DNA from: JBCCGI01 sp039029355
Lineage (GTDB): Bacteria; Planctomycetota; UBA1135; GCA-002686595
Direction: 5' to 3'
Assembly: GCA_039029355.1 (NCBI GenBank)
Contig: JBCCGI010000001.1
Span: 62,001-126,000 of the forward strand
Length of the DNA: 64,000 nt
The notes below the pieces were generated by a model. The model did not search any database and had not been told where the DNA came from. It saw only the letters and a list, made by a program, of their open reading frames with translations. Positions 53,406 to 61,483 of this stretch are shown piece by piece. The translations under genes and the position numbers were made by a program. Positions within the stretch are counted from its first letter, which is position 1. Each line of letters begins with the position of its first letter.

Positions 53406-54539
53406 TTAGAGCGTGAGCGTCGCCTCGACGGCGTTGCTCGCGAAGGCGTAGTTGCTGGGGCCTTCAAACACCACATAGGCGTGGTGCACGGTCAGGCCCA
53501 CGAGGCTGAGCGAGAGCCCCTGGGGAACGACGAAGCCCGCCGCCCCCTCGCCGATCTCGTCGAGCACCGAGAAGGTGTTCGCGAGCAGCGCCGAGTTCGG
53601 GAACTCGATCGTGTAGAGCGAGTACGTGTCGTAGTTGAGCGGCAGGTGCACGCCCGGCTCCAGCGTGAAGCCCGGGCTGGTGCCCGAGAGCGAGCCGATC
53701 ACGAAGTACAGCTGCCCGGCGAACTCGGATCCGGGCCGGAGCAGTAGCCCCTGCGTTCCGCCATCGGTCACCGAGAGCTGGCCGGTCCCACAGCCGATCA
53801 GCGGGTCGGCGGGCGTCAGGTCGACCCATCCCGCCTTCACGGGATCGAACTCGGTGTCGGACAGGTCGGTGCACGCGTCGTAGAAGGCCGAGCCGACGCC
53901 GAGCGAGATGACCGCGCCGGTCAGGTCCGCGCCCGACAGCATCGCCCCTTCCAGCGACGTGTTGATCAGCACCGCGTCGGTGAGGTCCGCGTTCGTCAAG
54001 TCGGCGCCGCTCAGGTCGGCGGAGATCAGGTTCGCGCCGGTCAGGATCGCGCCCGAGAGGTCGGCCCCCGACAGGTCGCAGTCGTTCAAGCGCGCGAGCG
54101 AGAGGTCGACGTCCGAGGCGTGCGCTCCGCGCATGTCGCTCCCGACGAGGTACGCACCGCGGGCCTGCGCGCCGTCGAGCACGACGGATGTCAGAACCGC
54201 GTCGTCGATACGGGCGAGCTCGAGGCTAGCGCCGGCGAGCAGCAGCTCGGGCGCAACGATCTGGGAGAAGACGGCGTTGTCGAGCTTCGCTCCGAGGAGC
54301 GAAGAGCCCGTCAGATCCGCCAGCGTGAAGGTCGAATACGAGAGGTCCACCCCGTCCAGGACCTCGGCCGAGTGGTCGTGGGACATGTGGTTCTCACATG
54401 TGTGCGTCGTCCCGGGCACGATCGGATCGATCGGCAGCGCACATCCCGTGCTCCCGCACCCACATTGGGCTGCGGAACTTGTACCGAGAGCCACGACGGC
54501 TCCGGCGGCGAGCAGAGAAGCACAAGGGTTGCTCTTCAT
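53406..54539 (-). CDS. Secreted pentapeptide-repeat protein with shared C-terminal domain
   Basis: A 377-residue exported protein; ATG 54539 gives a signal peptide (ASLLAAGAVVALGTSSAAQ) and has AGGAG upstream, whereas an earlier in-frame ATG does not. A short Cys-rich segment (CGCGSTGC, then HTCENHMSHDH) precedes about 25 pentapeptide repeats A(D/N)LxX (about 60-210, for example LSGADLSGAILTGANLISAD), predicted to form a quadrilateral beta-helix. From 53708 the last 100 residues are the shared domain (YFVIGSLSGTSPG, LPLNYDTY, LTVHHAYVVFE). Exported pentapeptide proteins with such a tail suggest a surface or envelope role (inference). Confidence 0.9.
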   Translation of the reverse strand: MKSNPCASLLAAGAVVALGTSSAAQCGCGSTGCALPIDPIVPGTTHTCENHMSHDHSAEVLDGVDLSYSTFTLADLTGSSLLGAKLDNAVFSQIVAPELLLAGASLELARIDDAVLTSVVLDGAQARGAYLVGSDMRGAHASDVDLSLARLNDCDLSGADLSGAILTGANLISADLSGADLTNADLTDAVLINTSLEGAMLSGADLTGAVISLGVGSAFYDACTDLSDTEFDPVKAGWVDLTPADPLIGCGTGQLSVTDGGTQGLLLRPGSEFAGQLYFVIGSLSGTSPGFTLEPGVHLPLNYDTYSLYTIEFPNSALLANTFSVLDEIGEGAAGFVVPQGLSLSLVGLTVHHAYVVFEGPSNYAFASNAVEATLTL

Positions 54540-54834
54540 CGAACCCCGCTCCTTCGTTGTGTCTTCTGACTCCCCCGCGAGTCCGGTTTGGAGGAGAGGT
54601 CGTGGGAACTCCCTGGGGAGAGAGGGAGCTTGGACCCCGCGATCGTACCTTGGAATACCCATTTCATGGGGTCCGGAGCCCGGTGCCGACCCGTGCCCAC
54701 GGGACCCGCGAAAGCTAGGCTGGCGGGCCGTTTACGCGCCCGAGCCGGCCGCCGGGAGCCCGGGCCCCCCGGAAACCCGCGTTCCGGCCCCGATGACCCT
54801 CAAGACCGCCCTAGCCCGAGTCGAAGTAAGCCGA

Positions 54835-55335
54835 ATGCGGAAAGGTGGATTCACGCTCCTGGAGCTGCTGGTCGCCCTGGCCTTGATCTCGATCGTGGCG
54901 GCGCTGGCGATCCCGGCCTACTTCGGGCGCAGCGACGTGACGCTCGAGAACGCGGCCATCCTGTTCGCAAAGGACCTGCGCGCGGCGCAGAACCGTTCGG
55001 CCTACCTCGGCGAGGAGACCTTCCTCGAGATCCTCGAAGACGGCGACGGCTACCGCGTGCTCGACGCCGAGGGGCGGCCGGTCGACAACCCGCGCAACGA
55101 GCTTCCCTTCGAACGCCGCTACTCGATCGACGCGGTGTTCCGCGGCGTCGAGATCGTCGACGTGCAGCTGGGCGGAGATCGCCGCACCTCGTTCAACAAG
55201 CGTGGAGAACCGCAGGAGCCGATCGAGGTCACGCTGGTCTTCGAAGACGACCAGCGCCGCATCCTGATGGTGCCGCCCTACGGCGAGATCGAGATCCTCG
55301 GCTCGACGAGCGGCTGGATCGACGTCGGCTACTAA
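54835..55335 (+). CDS. Type IV prepilin-like / GspH-type pseudopilin
   Basis: A 166-residue prepilin: MRKGGFTLLELLVALALIS shows the prepilin peptidase site Gly5-Phe6 and conserved Glu at mature position 5, followed by a hydrophobic helix and then a beta-rich, GspH-like domain (about 35-160). ATG 54835 gives the standard short leader; ATG 54793 would add 14 residues. No pilus assembly genes lie near, so it probably serves machinery encoded elsewhere. The 295 bp upstream hold no other gene; a small hairpin CCCAT-ttc-ATGGG lies near 54660. Confidence 0.88.
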   Translation: MRKGGFTLLELLVALALISIVAALAIPAYFGRSDVTLENAAILFAKDLRAAQNRSAYLGEETFLEILEDGDGYRVLDAEGRPVDNPRNELPFERRYSIDAVFRGVEIVDVQLGGDRRTSFNKRGEPQEPIEVTLVFEDDQRRILMVPPYGEIEILGSTSGWIDVGY

Positions 55336-55487
55336 GCGGCGCGCCGTCGGTAACCGCGGCCGAAACGCGGGGTTAACAAGTCAGCGACCAAGCCCCTCGT
55401 CGCCCCATCGCTGCCCTTTCACGCTGCCCGCGCCGATGCGCCAACGCGCTTGCCCGCGCGGTGTGAGGGGCTAGACAGAAGGGGGTT
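55336..55487. other. Non-coding spacer after the prepilin gene
   Basis: No gene seen. AGCCCCTC near 55390 can pair with GAGGGGCT near 55466, enclosing about 70 bases, and a GGTTAA(A)CA motif occurs twice (near 55371 and 55485). It may form the prepilin transcript's 3' structure. Confidence 0.35.
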
Positions 55488-55525
55488 AAACAGAAAGGAG
55501 TCGCCTCCGGGGAGGAAGCGACTCC
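55488..55525 (-). terminator. Intrinsic terminator of the predicted ncRNA
   Basis: On the minus strand GGAGTCGC/GCGACTCC (8 bp, 13-nt loop region that can pair further) followed directly by TTTCTGTTT, the only good U tract after a strong stem seen in this window. Confidence 0.78.
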
Positions 55526-55686
55526 GCGCGGGTCGCAACCGGCGACTAGGTCGCCAGTTGACAGCCGGATGGGTTGGCAGAAATCCCACCGGCTTCCTCC
55601 GGGTTGCCTTGGCAGGGTGGCTCACCGGAGAACGAGCGAGGCAGGTTTCGCTCGGCCTCGTCGGGCGGCAGGGACCGGCGAGGCAC
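55488..55686 (-). ncRNA. Predicted structured non-coding RNA, about 200 nt, unclassified
   Basis: No protein frame is supported here, but the minus strand can fold into five consecutive, non-overlapping hairpins that almost fill it: H1 55684-55655 (GCCTCG/CGAGGC), H2 55654-55633 (CGAGCGA/TCGCTCG), H3 55630-55597 (CTCCGG/CCGGAG), H4 55594-55563 (AGCCGG, then TGGG, with one bulge), H5 55560-55536 (CAACTGGCGAC with GTCGCCGGTTG, 11 bp). A promoter-like sequence precedes it and an intrinsic terminator with a U-rich tail ends it. It lies between the convergent prepilin and rhodanese genes. It does not show the conserved cores of RNase P RNA, tmRNA, SRP RNA or 6S RNA that I can recognise. It could instead be a long structured 3' UTR of the rhodanese gene. 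Confidence 0.6.
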
Positions 55687-55691
55687 GATTC

Positions 55692-55719
55692 AGACTAGCA
55701 GGGTCGGGCCGGTGCGCAA
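55692..55719 (-). promoter_or_regulatory. Putative sigma-70-type promoter of the ncRNA
   Basis: TTGCGC (55719-55714), 16-bp spacer, TAGTCT (55697-55692) on the minus strand; transcription would start near 55685, just before hairpin H1. The match is moderate. Confidence 0.45.
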
Positions 55720-55764
55720 GCCCGTGAATTGGGAATCCACGGCGCCCCAGCCCCGGGGTTCCGG

Positions 55765-56319
55765 CTAGCCCGCCGGGGCTTCGTAAGCGGGAATCGAGGG
55801 GTCGATCTCGGCACGCCAGGCGTCCAGGCCGCCCCGCAGGCTCCAGACGTTGGTGAAGCCGTGGCCCGCGAAGTAAGCCGCGACGTCGAGCGCCCGATCG
55901 CCGGTCTTGCACGCGAAGATCAGCTTGGTGTCCTTGGGCAGGTTCATGTACTTGCCCGAGTCGTTGTAATCGAGCGGCTCGGCCTGGGGCAGGCGGGCGA
56001 GCTCCAGCTCCTGGGGCATGCGCACGTCGATGAAGCGCATGTCCTGCGCCTCGTCGAGCCATACCTTGACCTGCGTCGGCTCGATCTGCATCCCGGTATC
56101 GAGCTCGTGCGAGCGCAGGATGTGCTGCACGACCTCATTGGTATCCAAGATATTGTGGTCCTTGCACACCTGCCGCAGCGTGTCGGACGGCTGGAAGCCA
56201 CACGCCGAGCAGCCCCCCACGTGGTAGCGCTGGAACAACGCGCGCTGGGCCGACGGAACCCGCTCGAGGATGTCGGCCATGGTCATGTCGAGCTCGATCT
56301 GAACGGTACTGTCAGTCAC
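55765..56319 (-). CDS. DUF1858 plus rhodanese domain protein
   Basis: A 184-residue cytoplasmic protein. Residues about 8-65 are a DUF1858 domain (MTMADILERVPSAQRALFQRY then CSACGF, Cys37 and Cys40), a small module often linked to iron-sulfur repair or hybrid cluster contexts. Residues about 82-178 are a rhodanese domain with FIDVR and active-site FACKTGDRA (Cys137) and WSLRGGLDAW. The rhodanese loop CKTGDRA fits persulfide handling. Single gene. The predicted ncRNA begins about 80 bp downstream on the same strand. Confidence 0.87.
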   Translation of the reverse strand: MTDSTVQIELDMTMADILERVPSAQRALFQRYHVGGCSACGFQPSDTLRQVCKDHNILDTNEVVQHILRSHELDTGMQIEPTQVKVWLDEAQDMRFIDVRMPQELELARLPQAEPLDYNDSGKYMNLPKDTKLIFACKTGDRALDVAAYFAGHGFTNVWSLRGGLDAWRAEIDPSIPAYEAPAG

Positions 56320-56414
56320 GGGGGTGCCTCCAGGAAGGGCGCGCGGTGGCGCGGACCTGGAATTCTAACCCTAACGGGAGGCTTGGAAAACCCGCCGAGA
56401 GCCGCGGACCCGCG

Positions 56415-57956
56415 TCAGGGCGTGAGCGTCAGCGGGATCGCATCGCTGACCAGCAGGGCCTCGGACGTGAACAGGTCGAACACCAGGAAGGCGTGGTGCA
56501 CCGTCACGCCGGTCAGGGCGACCGGCAGGGTGCCCGGCTCCAGGAAGAAGATCGCCTCGGCCGAGCCGGTCGGGCGGATGATGCCCGCCGTCTGGAAGAG
56601 CGACGGCACCTCGCCCGCGAGGACCTGGTCGTAGTAGGTGTCCGGGTTGAGCGGCATGGGGAGCCCGCCCACCGTGGTGCCGGGTGAGGTTCCGCTCGCC
56701 GACCCGTACAGCAGGTAGGCGTTCCCGGCCTGGCCGACGCACGTGTCGAAGAACAGGAACTGGAAGCCGCCGCTGGCGTTCGAGAGCGTCGCGGGGATGC
56801 CCTCCACCTCGGAGATGCCCTGCGGCACGAGCGTGAACGCGAAGCCGCGGCCCTCGTTGGCCAGGAATCCGCCGGCGCCGTGCAACCGCGCGCCGACGAT
56901 GGCCGATCCGCCCGACAGCGAGACGGCCGAGCCGAACTCCGAGGTCAGGTCGACCGAGTGCCGCGCCTTCTGCGTCCACTCCTCTTCCAGCTTGTAGAGG
57001 TACGCCGCGCCGTACGCGCCGCTCTGGGGATCGCCCACGAGCGCCGCCGGCTGCGTCCCGGCGCCGATCATCGAGACGCTCGTGCCGAAGGCGTTCGAGT
57101 CCGCCGAGTCCGACGCGTCGAGCTTCTGCATGAACGACCACAAGCCGAGGTCCTCCTCGAACACGTACGCCGCGCCCAGCTCGGTCGGAATCCCGGGCGC
57201 GCCGACGAGCGCGTACGGCGGGTCGATCTCGACGCTCGCGCCGAAGGCGTCGCCCGGCAGCGCGTCCGGTGACGCGATCGCCTGCAGCTGCGTCCAGCCC
57301 GACGCCTCGCGGCGGAAGAGCACGGCGCGACCCGTGCTCGTCGCGCTCGACCCGAGCTCGCCGACCAGCAGCAGATCTCCGCTGACCGAGACCGAGGCCC
57401 CGAAGCGCCCACTTCCGGTCAGCTTGTCGACCTCGGTCCACACGCCTCCGACGAGCTCGAACACGTACGCGGCGCCCGGGCCGGCGTTGAGCGCACCGAC
57501 CACCGCGACGTCCGCGAACAGCGAGACCGACTCGCCGAAGCGATCGCCGGGCTGGATGTCGGCCGCGGCCAGCTTGGCGGACTGCGTCCAGACGCCGCCG
57601 ACGTTGTCGAAGACGTAGGCCGCTCCCTGCCCGCCGTGCTTGGGCGCGCCGACCAGGACGCGGTCGGAGAAGAGCGAGACCGAGTGGCCGAAGTTCGCTC
57701 CCTGGTTGGGGTCGCCCGCGCCGAGCTTGATGACCTCCGACCAGTCCTTGCCGGTGCGCTCGAACACGTAGGCAGCGCCGCGGCCCGCGGAGACGCCCGG
57801 TGCCCCGAAGACCGCGTCGTTGCCGCGGACCGAGACCGCGGCGCCCAGCTGGTCCCCCGAGCTGTGGTCGGAGGCGATCAGCGGCTGGATCTCACACTGG
57901 GCGGCGGCGGAGACCGCGAGCGACGCTAGGGCCAGGGGCACAAGGAGCTGCGGCAT
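56415..57956 (-). CDS. Secreted FG-GAP-like propeller protein with shared C-terminal domain
   Basis: A 513-residue exported protein (signal about 1-19, ending SAAAQ). About seven integrin-alpha-type blades recur, each with AAYVFE and FGxSVSLxxDxxLVGAP-like text, for example FGHSVSLFSDRVLVGAP, FGESVSLFADVAVVGA and FGASVEIDPPYALVGAPG (about 35-390). The last 100 residues (from 56717) are the shared domain: YLLYGSASGTSPG, MPLNPDTY, VTVHHAFLVFD. This propeller class is frequent in planctomycete exported proteins; ligand unknown. It is divergent from proS, with 192 bp between the starts. Confidence 0.88.
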   Translation of the reverse strand: MPQLLVPLALASLAVSAAAQCEIQPLIASDHSSGDQLGAAVSVRGNDAVFGAPGVSAGRGAAYVFERTGKDWSEVIKLGAGDPNQGANFGHSVSLFSDRVLVGAPKHGGQGAAYVFDNVGGVWTQSAKLAAADIQPGDRFGESVSLFADVAVVGALNAGPGAAYVFELVGGVWTEVDKLTGSGRFGASVSVSGDLLLVGELGSSATSTGRAVLFRREASGWTQLQAIASPDALPGDAFGASVEIDPPYALVGAPGIPTELGAAYVFEEDLGLWSFMQKLDASDSADSNAFGTSVSMIGAGTQPAALVGDPQSGAYGAAYLYKLEEEWTQKARHSVDLTSEFGSAVSLSGGSAIVGARLHGAGGFLANEGRGFAFTLVPQGISEVEGIPATLSNASGGFQFLFFDTCVGQAGNAYLLYGSASGTSPGTTVGGLPMPLNPDTYYDQVLAGEVPSLFQTAGIIRPTGSAEAIFFLEPGTLPVALTGVTVHHAFLVFDLFTSEALLVSDAIPLTLTP

Positions 57957-58148
57957 GGTGCGTTCCTCTCTCGTTTCCGGACGGGCGGGGGGAGCTCGAG
58001 CCTAGGCGGCGCGCCCGGATCCGGCGACCCCGGAGGGGTGGTGGCGCACCGGAGCGTCGTCACCTAGGCTCTGCCGGCCTTACGGCGGCACGCGGGCGCG
58101 AATGGGCGCGTCCGCGCCGACCGGTAGGGAAAGAAGGAGCTGCGACCC

Positions 58149-59627
58149 ATGGCAAATACGCCGATTACTCCCCGCGAGGAAGACTACGCACAGTGGTACC
58201 AGGACGTCATCCGCGAGGCCGAAATGGCCGAGCCCGCGGAGGTCGTCCGCGGCTGCATGGTCATCCGACCGCACGGCTTCGCCGTCTGGGAGAAGATGCA
58301 GAGCGACCTGGACGGACGCTTCAAGGCGACCGGGCACAAGAACGCCAGCTTCCCGCTCCTGATCCCGAAGAGCTTCCTCGAGAAGGAGGCCGAGCACGTC
58401 GAGGGCTTCGCGCCCGAGCTCGCGGTCGTCACCCACGCCGGGGGCAAGGACCTCGAGGAGCCCTACGTCATCCGCCCCACCTCGGAGACGATCATCGGGC
58501 ACTTCTTCTCGAAGTGGATCGACTCGCACCGCGACCTGCCGCTGCTGATCAACCAGTGGTGCAACGTGATGCGCTGGGAGCTGCGCACGCGCATCTTCCT
58601 CCGCACCGGTGAGTTCCAGTGGCAGGAAGGCCACACCGCGCACGCCACCCACTCCGAGGCGCGCGAAGAGGTCGAGCGCATGCTCGACGTCTACCGCGAC
58701 TTCTGCCACGAGACGATGGCGGTACCGGTCGTGCGCGGCGTCAAGACCGCGAACGAACGCTTCGCCGGCGCGCTCGAGACGCAGACCATCGAGGCGATGA
58801 TGCAGGACGGCAAGGCCCTGCAGACCGGCACGAGCCATGACCTCGGCCAGAACTTCGGCAAGGCCTTCAACGTCACGTTCCAGAACGAGAGCGGCGAGCG
58901 CGAGTTCGTCTGGCAGACGTCGTGGGGCGTGTCGACGCGCCTCGTCGGCGCCTTGATCATGGCCCACTCCGACGACGGCGGGCTGGTCGTGCCCCCCAAG
59001 CTCGCGCCGATCCACGTCGCGGTCGTGCCGATCTACCGCAAGGACGACGAGAAGGAGCGCGTCTTCGAGGTCGCCGGCAACATCGCGCGCGAGCTGCGCG
59101 AGGACGGGCTCACCGTCGAGCTCGACACGCGCGAGGGCATCAAGCCCGGTGCGAAGTACTACGAGTGGGAGCGCAAGGGCGTCCCGGTCCGCGTCGAGAT
59201 CGGCCCGCGCGACATCGACGACAACGCGGTGATGATCAAGCGCCGCGTCGCCGAGCTCGACGAGCGCGGCCGGCCGAAGAAGGAGAAGCTCCCGATGCAG
59301 GACCTCGGCGTCTCCATCGGGCGCGTGCTCGACGAGATCCAGACCTCGCTCTTCGACGACGCAAAGGCGCGGATGGACGCGAACACGGTCCACTGCGACA
59401 GCTGGGACGACTTCCAGGCCATCTTCGCCGACGGCGACTCGAAGTTCGTGTACGCCCACTGGGACGGCACGACCGAGACCGAGCTCGCGATCAAGGACGC
59501 CACCAAGGCGACCATCCGCTGTCTCCCGCGCGAATCCGACGCGCCGGACGGCGTGTTTGAGTCCGGCACGTGCATCAAGACGGGCAAGCCGTCGGCGCAG
59601 CGCGTGCTGTTCTCGAAGAACTACTAG
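58149..59627 (+). CDS. proS: Prolyl-tRNA synthetase, archaeal/eukaryotic type
   Basis: Class II aminoacyl-tRNA synthetase charging tRNA-Pro; 492 residues, matching the short form without the bacterial editing insertion. Typical stretches: GCMVIRPHGFAVWEKMQ, YVIRPTSETIIGHFFSKWI, motif 2 RTRIFLRTGEFQWQEGHTAH, GTSHDLGQNFGKAFNVTF, and motif 3 VWQTSWGVSTRLVGALIM. The C terminus ends in KNY, conserved in this class. AAGGAG precedes the start. Followed by a hairpin; no neighbour is functionally linked. Confidence 0.97.
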   Translation: MANTPITPREEDYAQWYQDVIREAEMAEPAEVVRGCMVIRPHGFAVWEKMQSDLDGRFKATGHKNASFPLLIPKSFLEKEAEHVEGFAPELAVVTHAGGKDLEEPYVIRPTSETIIGHFFSKWIDSHRDLPLLINQWCNVMRWELRTRIFLRTGEFQWQEGHTAHATHSEAREEVERMLDVYRDFCHETMAVPVVRGVKTANERFAGALETQTIEAMMQDGKALQTGTSHDLGQNFGKAFNVTFQNESGEREFVWQTSWGVSTRLVGALIMAHSDDGGLVVPPKLAPIHVAVVPIYRKDDEKERVFEVAGNIARELREDGLTVELDTREGIKPGAKYYEWERKGVPVRVEIGPRDIDDNAVMIKRRVAELDERGRPKKEKLPMQDLGVSIGRVLDEIQTSLFDDAKARMDANTVHCDSWDDFQAIFADGDSKFVYAHWDGTTETELAIKDATKATIRCLPRESDAPDGVFESGTCIKTGKPSAQRVLFSKNY

Positions 59628-59654
59628 TGTCCTGAGTCAGCCTCCGGCCGCGGG

Positions 59655-59684
59655 CCGAGCGACGCGCTTCGACGCGGCGCTCGG
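59655..59684 (+). terminator. Hairpin downstream of proS
   Basis: CCGAGCG-a-CGCG-cttcga-CGCG-g-CGCTCGG: 11 bp with one A/G mismatch, 27 bases after the proS stop. No U tract. Confidence 0.5.
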
Positions 59685-59739
59685 TCGCGCGGCGGAGTCG
59701 GGAGCGCTCCACACGGGGCAGCTCCTTCGACGCCGGGAG

Positions 59740-60276
59740 TCAGCCGACCGCGCGCGGCGTGTCGCCGCGGCGCCGGTCGCACAGCTCGCGCAGCCGGCGC
59801 CGGATCCGACGCTTGCCTTCGTAGATCATCTTCACGTCGACCTGCATCTCCTCGGCCAGAAAGCGCGGCCGGCTGTCGCCGCCGATCTCGACCTCGTCGA
59901 GGATGCGCGCCGCGACCTTGTCCTCGCGAAACCAGACGCGCAGGCCGCGCAGGAGGCCCGACTCGCCTAGCTCGTGCTCGGGATCGGGCGAAGCGAAGCC
60001 GGCGTCGAGGTCCGCCACCTGGGTCTGGGCCATGCGCCGGCGCGCGCTGGTCACGCAGTTGCGGATGGCCGGGATGAGCAGGTGCGTCGGGAGCTTCTCG
60101 TCCGCGTCGAACGAGCCCGAGCGCCGGAGGATCCCGAGCAGGGCTTCCTGACAGAAGTCCTCCGGCGAGCGGGCATCGACCGTCGGCTCGGGTCCAGAGC
60201 GATAGGAGCGCCGGAGCAACCGAGCCGCGTAACGCGTTCCGTAGGCAAAGGCCGCATCGAGGGTCACCGTGGCCAT
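59740..60276 (-). CDS. Small ECF sigma-like factor
   Basis: A 178-residue protein with sigma-70 region 2-like SPEDFCQEALLGILRR (about 37-52) and NCVTSARRRMAQTQ, then a region 4-like helix-turn-helix LAEEMQVDVKMIYEGKRRIRRRL near the C terminus. It is divergent from canonical ECF factors, so target promoters cannot be inferred. The start ATG overlaps the stop of the upstream membrane protein as TGATG, so it is translationally coupled to it and likely under the same PadR control. Confidence 0.72.
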   Translation of the reverse strand: MATVTLDAAFAYGTRYAARLLRRSYRSGPEPTVDARSPEDFCQEALLGILRRSGSFDADEKLPTHLLIPAIRNCVTSARRRMAQTQVADLDAGFASPDPEHELGESGLLRGLRVWFREDKVAARILDEVEIGGDSRPRFLAEEMQVDVKMIYEGKRRIRRRLRELCDRRRGDTPRAVG

Positions 60277-60731
60277 CAGTTCTCCTTCCTGCTCTCGGCG
60301 TCCTTGCCGTCGTCCTTGGGCCGTTGAGCCAGGTGCTCGTGGTCCTCCTCCCCTCGGTTGAGACCGAGGTCCCAGAGCGCGGCGGGCAGGCCGCGCGCGG
60401 CCTCCCAGAGGCTGCGGCCGACCGACTCGCCGTCCTCGCGCGCGTTGCCGTAGGCCTCGCGGAGGTCGGCCGCGACGTCGCGCACCGAGCCGGACACCTC
60501 GCGCGCGACCAGGCGCGCCGAGCCGCGGCCCCAGCGGGCGACCAGGATCACATAGGGCATCAGCAGCCAGCCGAGCCACAGCTCGGCCGCCACCACGACC
60601 GGCGCCAGCATCACGACCAGGCCGGGCCGGATCAGCGAGACCCAGGCGGCCGTCTGGCCGAGATGGGTTTCGTGGGCGACCCCGCCCGAGCCCTCTGATT
60701 GGGAGAGCCCCAAAGCCACTGGATCGTGCAC
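60276..60731 (-). CDS. Membrane protein, paralogue of 61484-61927; N terminus possibly frameshifted
   Basis: In this frame a GTG at 60731 gives 151 residues with one long hydrophobic segment (LVVMLAPVVVAAELWLGWLL) and a C-terminal block REAYGNAREDGESVGRSL then GLPAALWDLG. That block matches the protein at 61484-61927 (DETYGNSREDG, SLPAILWDLA). The paralogue begins with a signal-like helix, MRPKFLIAALALLVGAYLLD; here the equivalent MKRSSFYLAALAALGGAW starts at 60784, with a good GGAGG upstream, but in another frame, joined near a TTTGGGG run around 60711. So the intact gene was probably 60276-60784 with one frameshift. Function unknown. Confidence 0.6.
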   Translation of the reverse strand: MHDPVALGLSQSEGSGGVAHETHLGQTAAWVSLIRPGLVVMLAPVVVAAELWLGWLLMPYVILVARWGRGSARLVAREVSGSVRDVAADLREAYGNAREDGESVGRSLWEAARGLPAALWDLGLNRGEEDHEHLAQRPKDDGKDAESRKEN

Positions 60732-60811
60732 CAGGCGCCGCCGAGGGCCGCCAGGGCGGCCAGATAGAAGGAAGAGCGCTTCATCGGTAGTCTCTCAACA
60801 CCTCCGTGGGG

Positions 60812-60850
60812 TGTATAATATACAGCTCCACCGACGTGTATACTATACAC
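60812..60850. promoter_or_regulatory. Twin palindromic operators of the PadR locus
   Basis: TGTATA-A-TATACA (60812-60824) and GTGTATA-C-TATACAC (60836-60850) are perfect palindromes with centres 25 bp apart, in an AT-rich patch inside very GC-rich DNA. They contain -10-like TATAAT and TATACT sequences. They sit 28-66 bp before the membrane protein start (minus) and upstream of the divergent PadR gene, fitting a PadR-type repressor. Confidence 0.75.
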
Positions 60851-61017
60851 TTCCTGCGGTAACCGTCCGATCTACTCCGGACCGCCACGGGGGCCGAAAA
60901 GAGGCCCGTTGGCCCAAAAAACCACCCTTGAGTCGTTGAGGGGGCACCCCTCAACCTATGTCCCTTCTCCGGAACCCTCTTGGGTCCCCCTACTCCTAGC
61001 CCAGCTATGTCGTTGTC

Positions 61018-61338
61018 ATGTCCGAACGCGATCTCACCGAGCTCCAAGCCGCGATCATGCAGCTGTTGATCCGTCCCCGCACCGGGAAGGAAGTCGCGGA
61101 GCGCTACAAGGCGCAGAACGAGGGCCGGGAGATCCCGTACGGCACTCTCTACACGCTCATCCGCCGGCTCAGGGCACGCGAGTACGTCACCATCGACCGC
61201 CGGGAAACCAGCAAGCAGAGCGACCGGCGCTACCGCGTGTTCAAGCTGACCGGAGCCGGCGTCGCCGCGCTCAACCGCGTGCCGCGTGCGAGCTCGGCCG
61301 ACGGAGCGACCGACGCCGCCGAACACACCACCGGCTAG
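61018..61338 (+). CDS. PadR-family transcriptional regulator
   Basis: A 106-residue winged-helix protein: LQAAIMQLLIRPRTGKEVAERY, then EIPYGTLYTLIRRLRAREYV (recognition helix) and RRYRVFKLTGAG (wing) are typical of PadR. The C-terminal tail is Ala/Thr-rich without the usual long dimerisation helix, as in short PadR-s1 types. The 5' region contains inverted repeats GGGCC-GAAAAGA-GGCCC (60891-60907) and GTTGAGGGG-GCA-CCCCTCAAC (60935-60955). Ligand unknown; it probably controls the divergent membrane protein/sigma-like pair. Confidence 0.9.
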   Translation: MSERDLTELQAAIMQLLIRPRTGKEVAERYKAQNEGREIPYGTLYTLIRRLRAREYVTIDRRETSKQSDRRYRVFKLTGAGVAALNRVPRASSADGATDAAEHTTG

Positions 61339-61356
61339 CGCCGTCCCCGCGCGCAG

Positions 61357-61415
61357 AAGGAGGCGGGATGGGAGACGAGGCCCTGTGCGGCCTGGCCTCC
61401 CATCCCGCCTTCCTT
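61357..61415 (+). terminator. Long hairpin after the PadR gene
   Basis: GGCGGGATGGGAG/CTCCCATCCCGCC (13 bp), extended by AAGGA/TCCTT with one bulge, and with an inner AGGCC-ctgtgc-GGCCT hairpin. It lies 19 bases after the PadR stop; the 3' arm ends TTCCTTA. Confidence 0.65.
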
Positions 61416-61483
61416 ATGCCTCGACCCGACGGGCGCGGAGCGCGACGGGGTGGGCTCGCGCGCTGCGAGCCGAACGAAGCCGA

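Noticed and set aside
55488..55686. RNase P RNA, tmRNA, SRP RNA, 6S RNA or riboswitch identity for the structured RNA
   Set aside because: None of the conserved core sequences I know for these families (for example GAGGAAAGUCC, a tRNA-Ala-like end, or the SRP GGAAGGAAGCAGCC loop region) is present in order, though a similar short string GGAGGAAGCCGG occurs.
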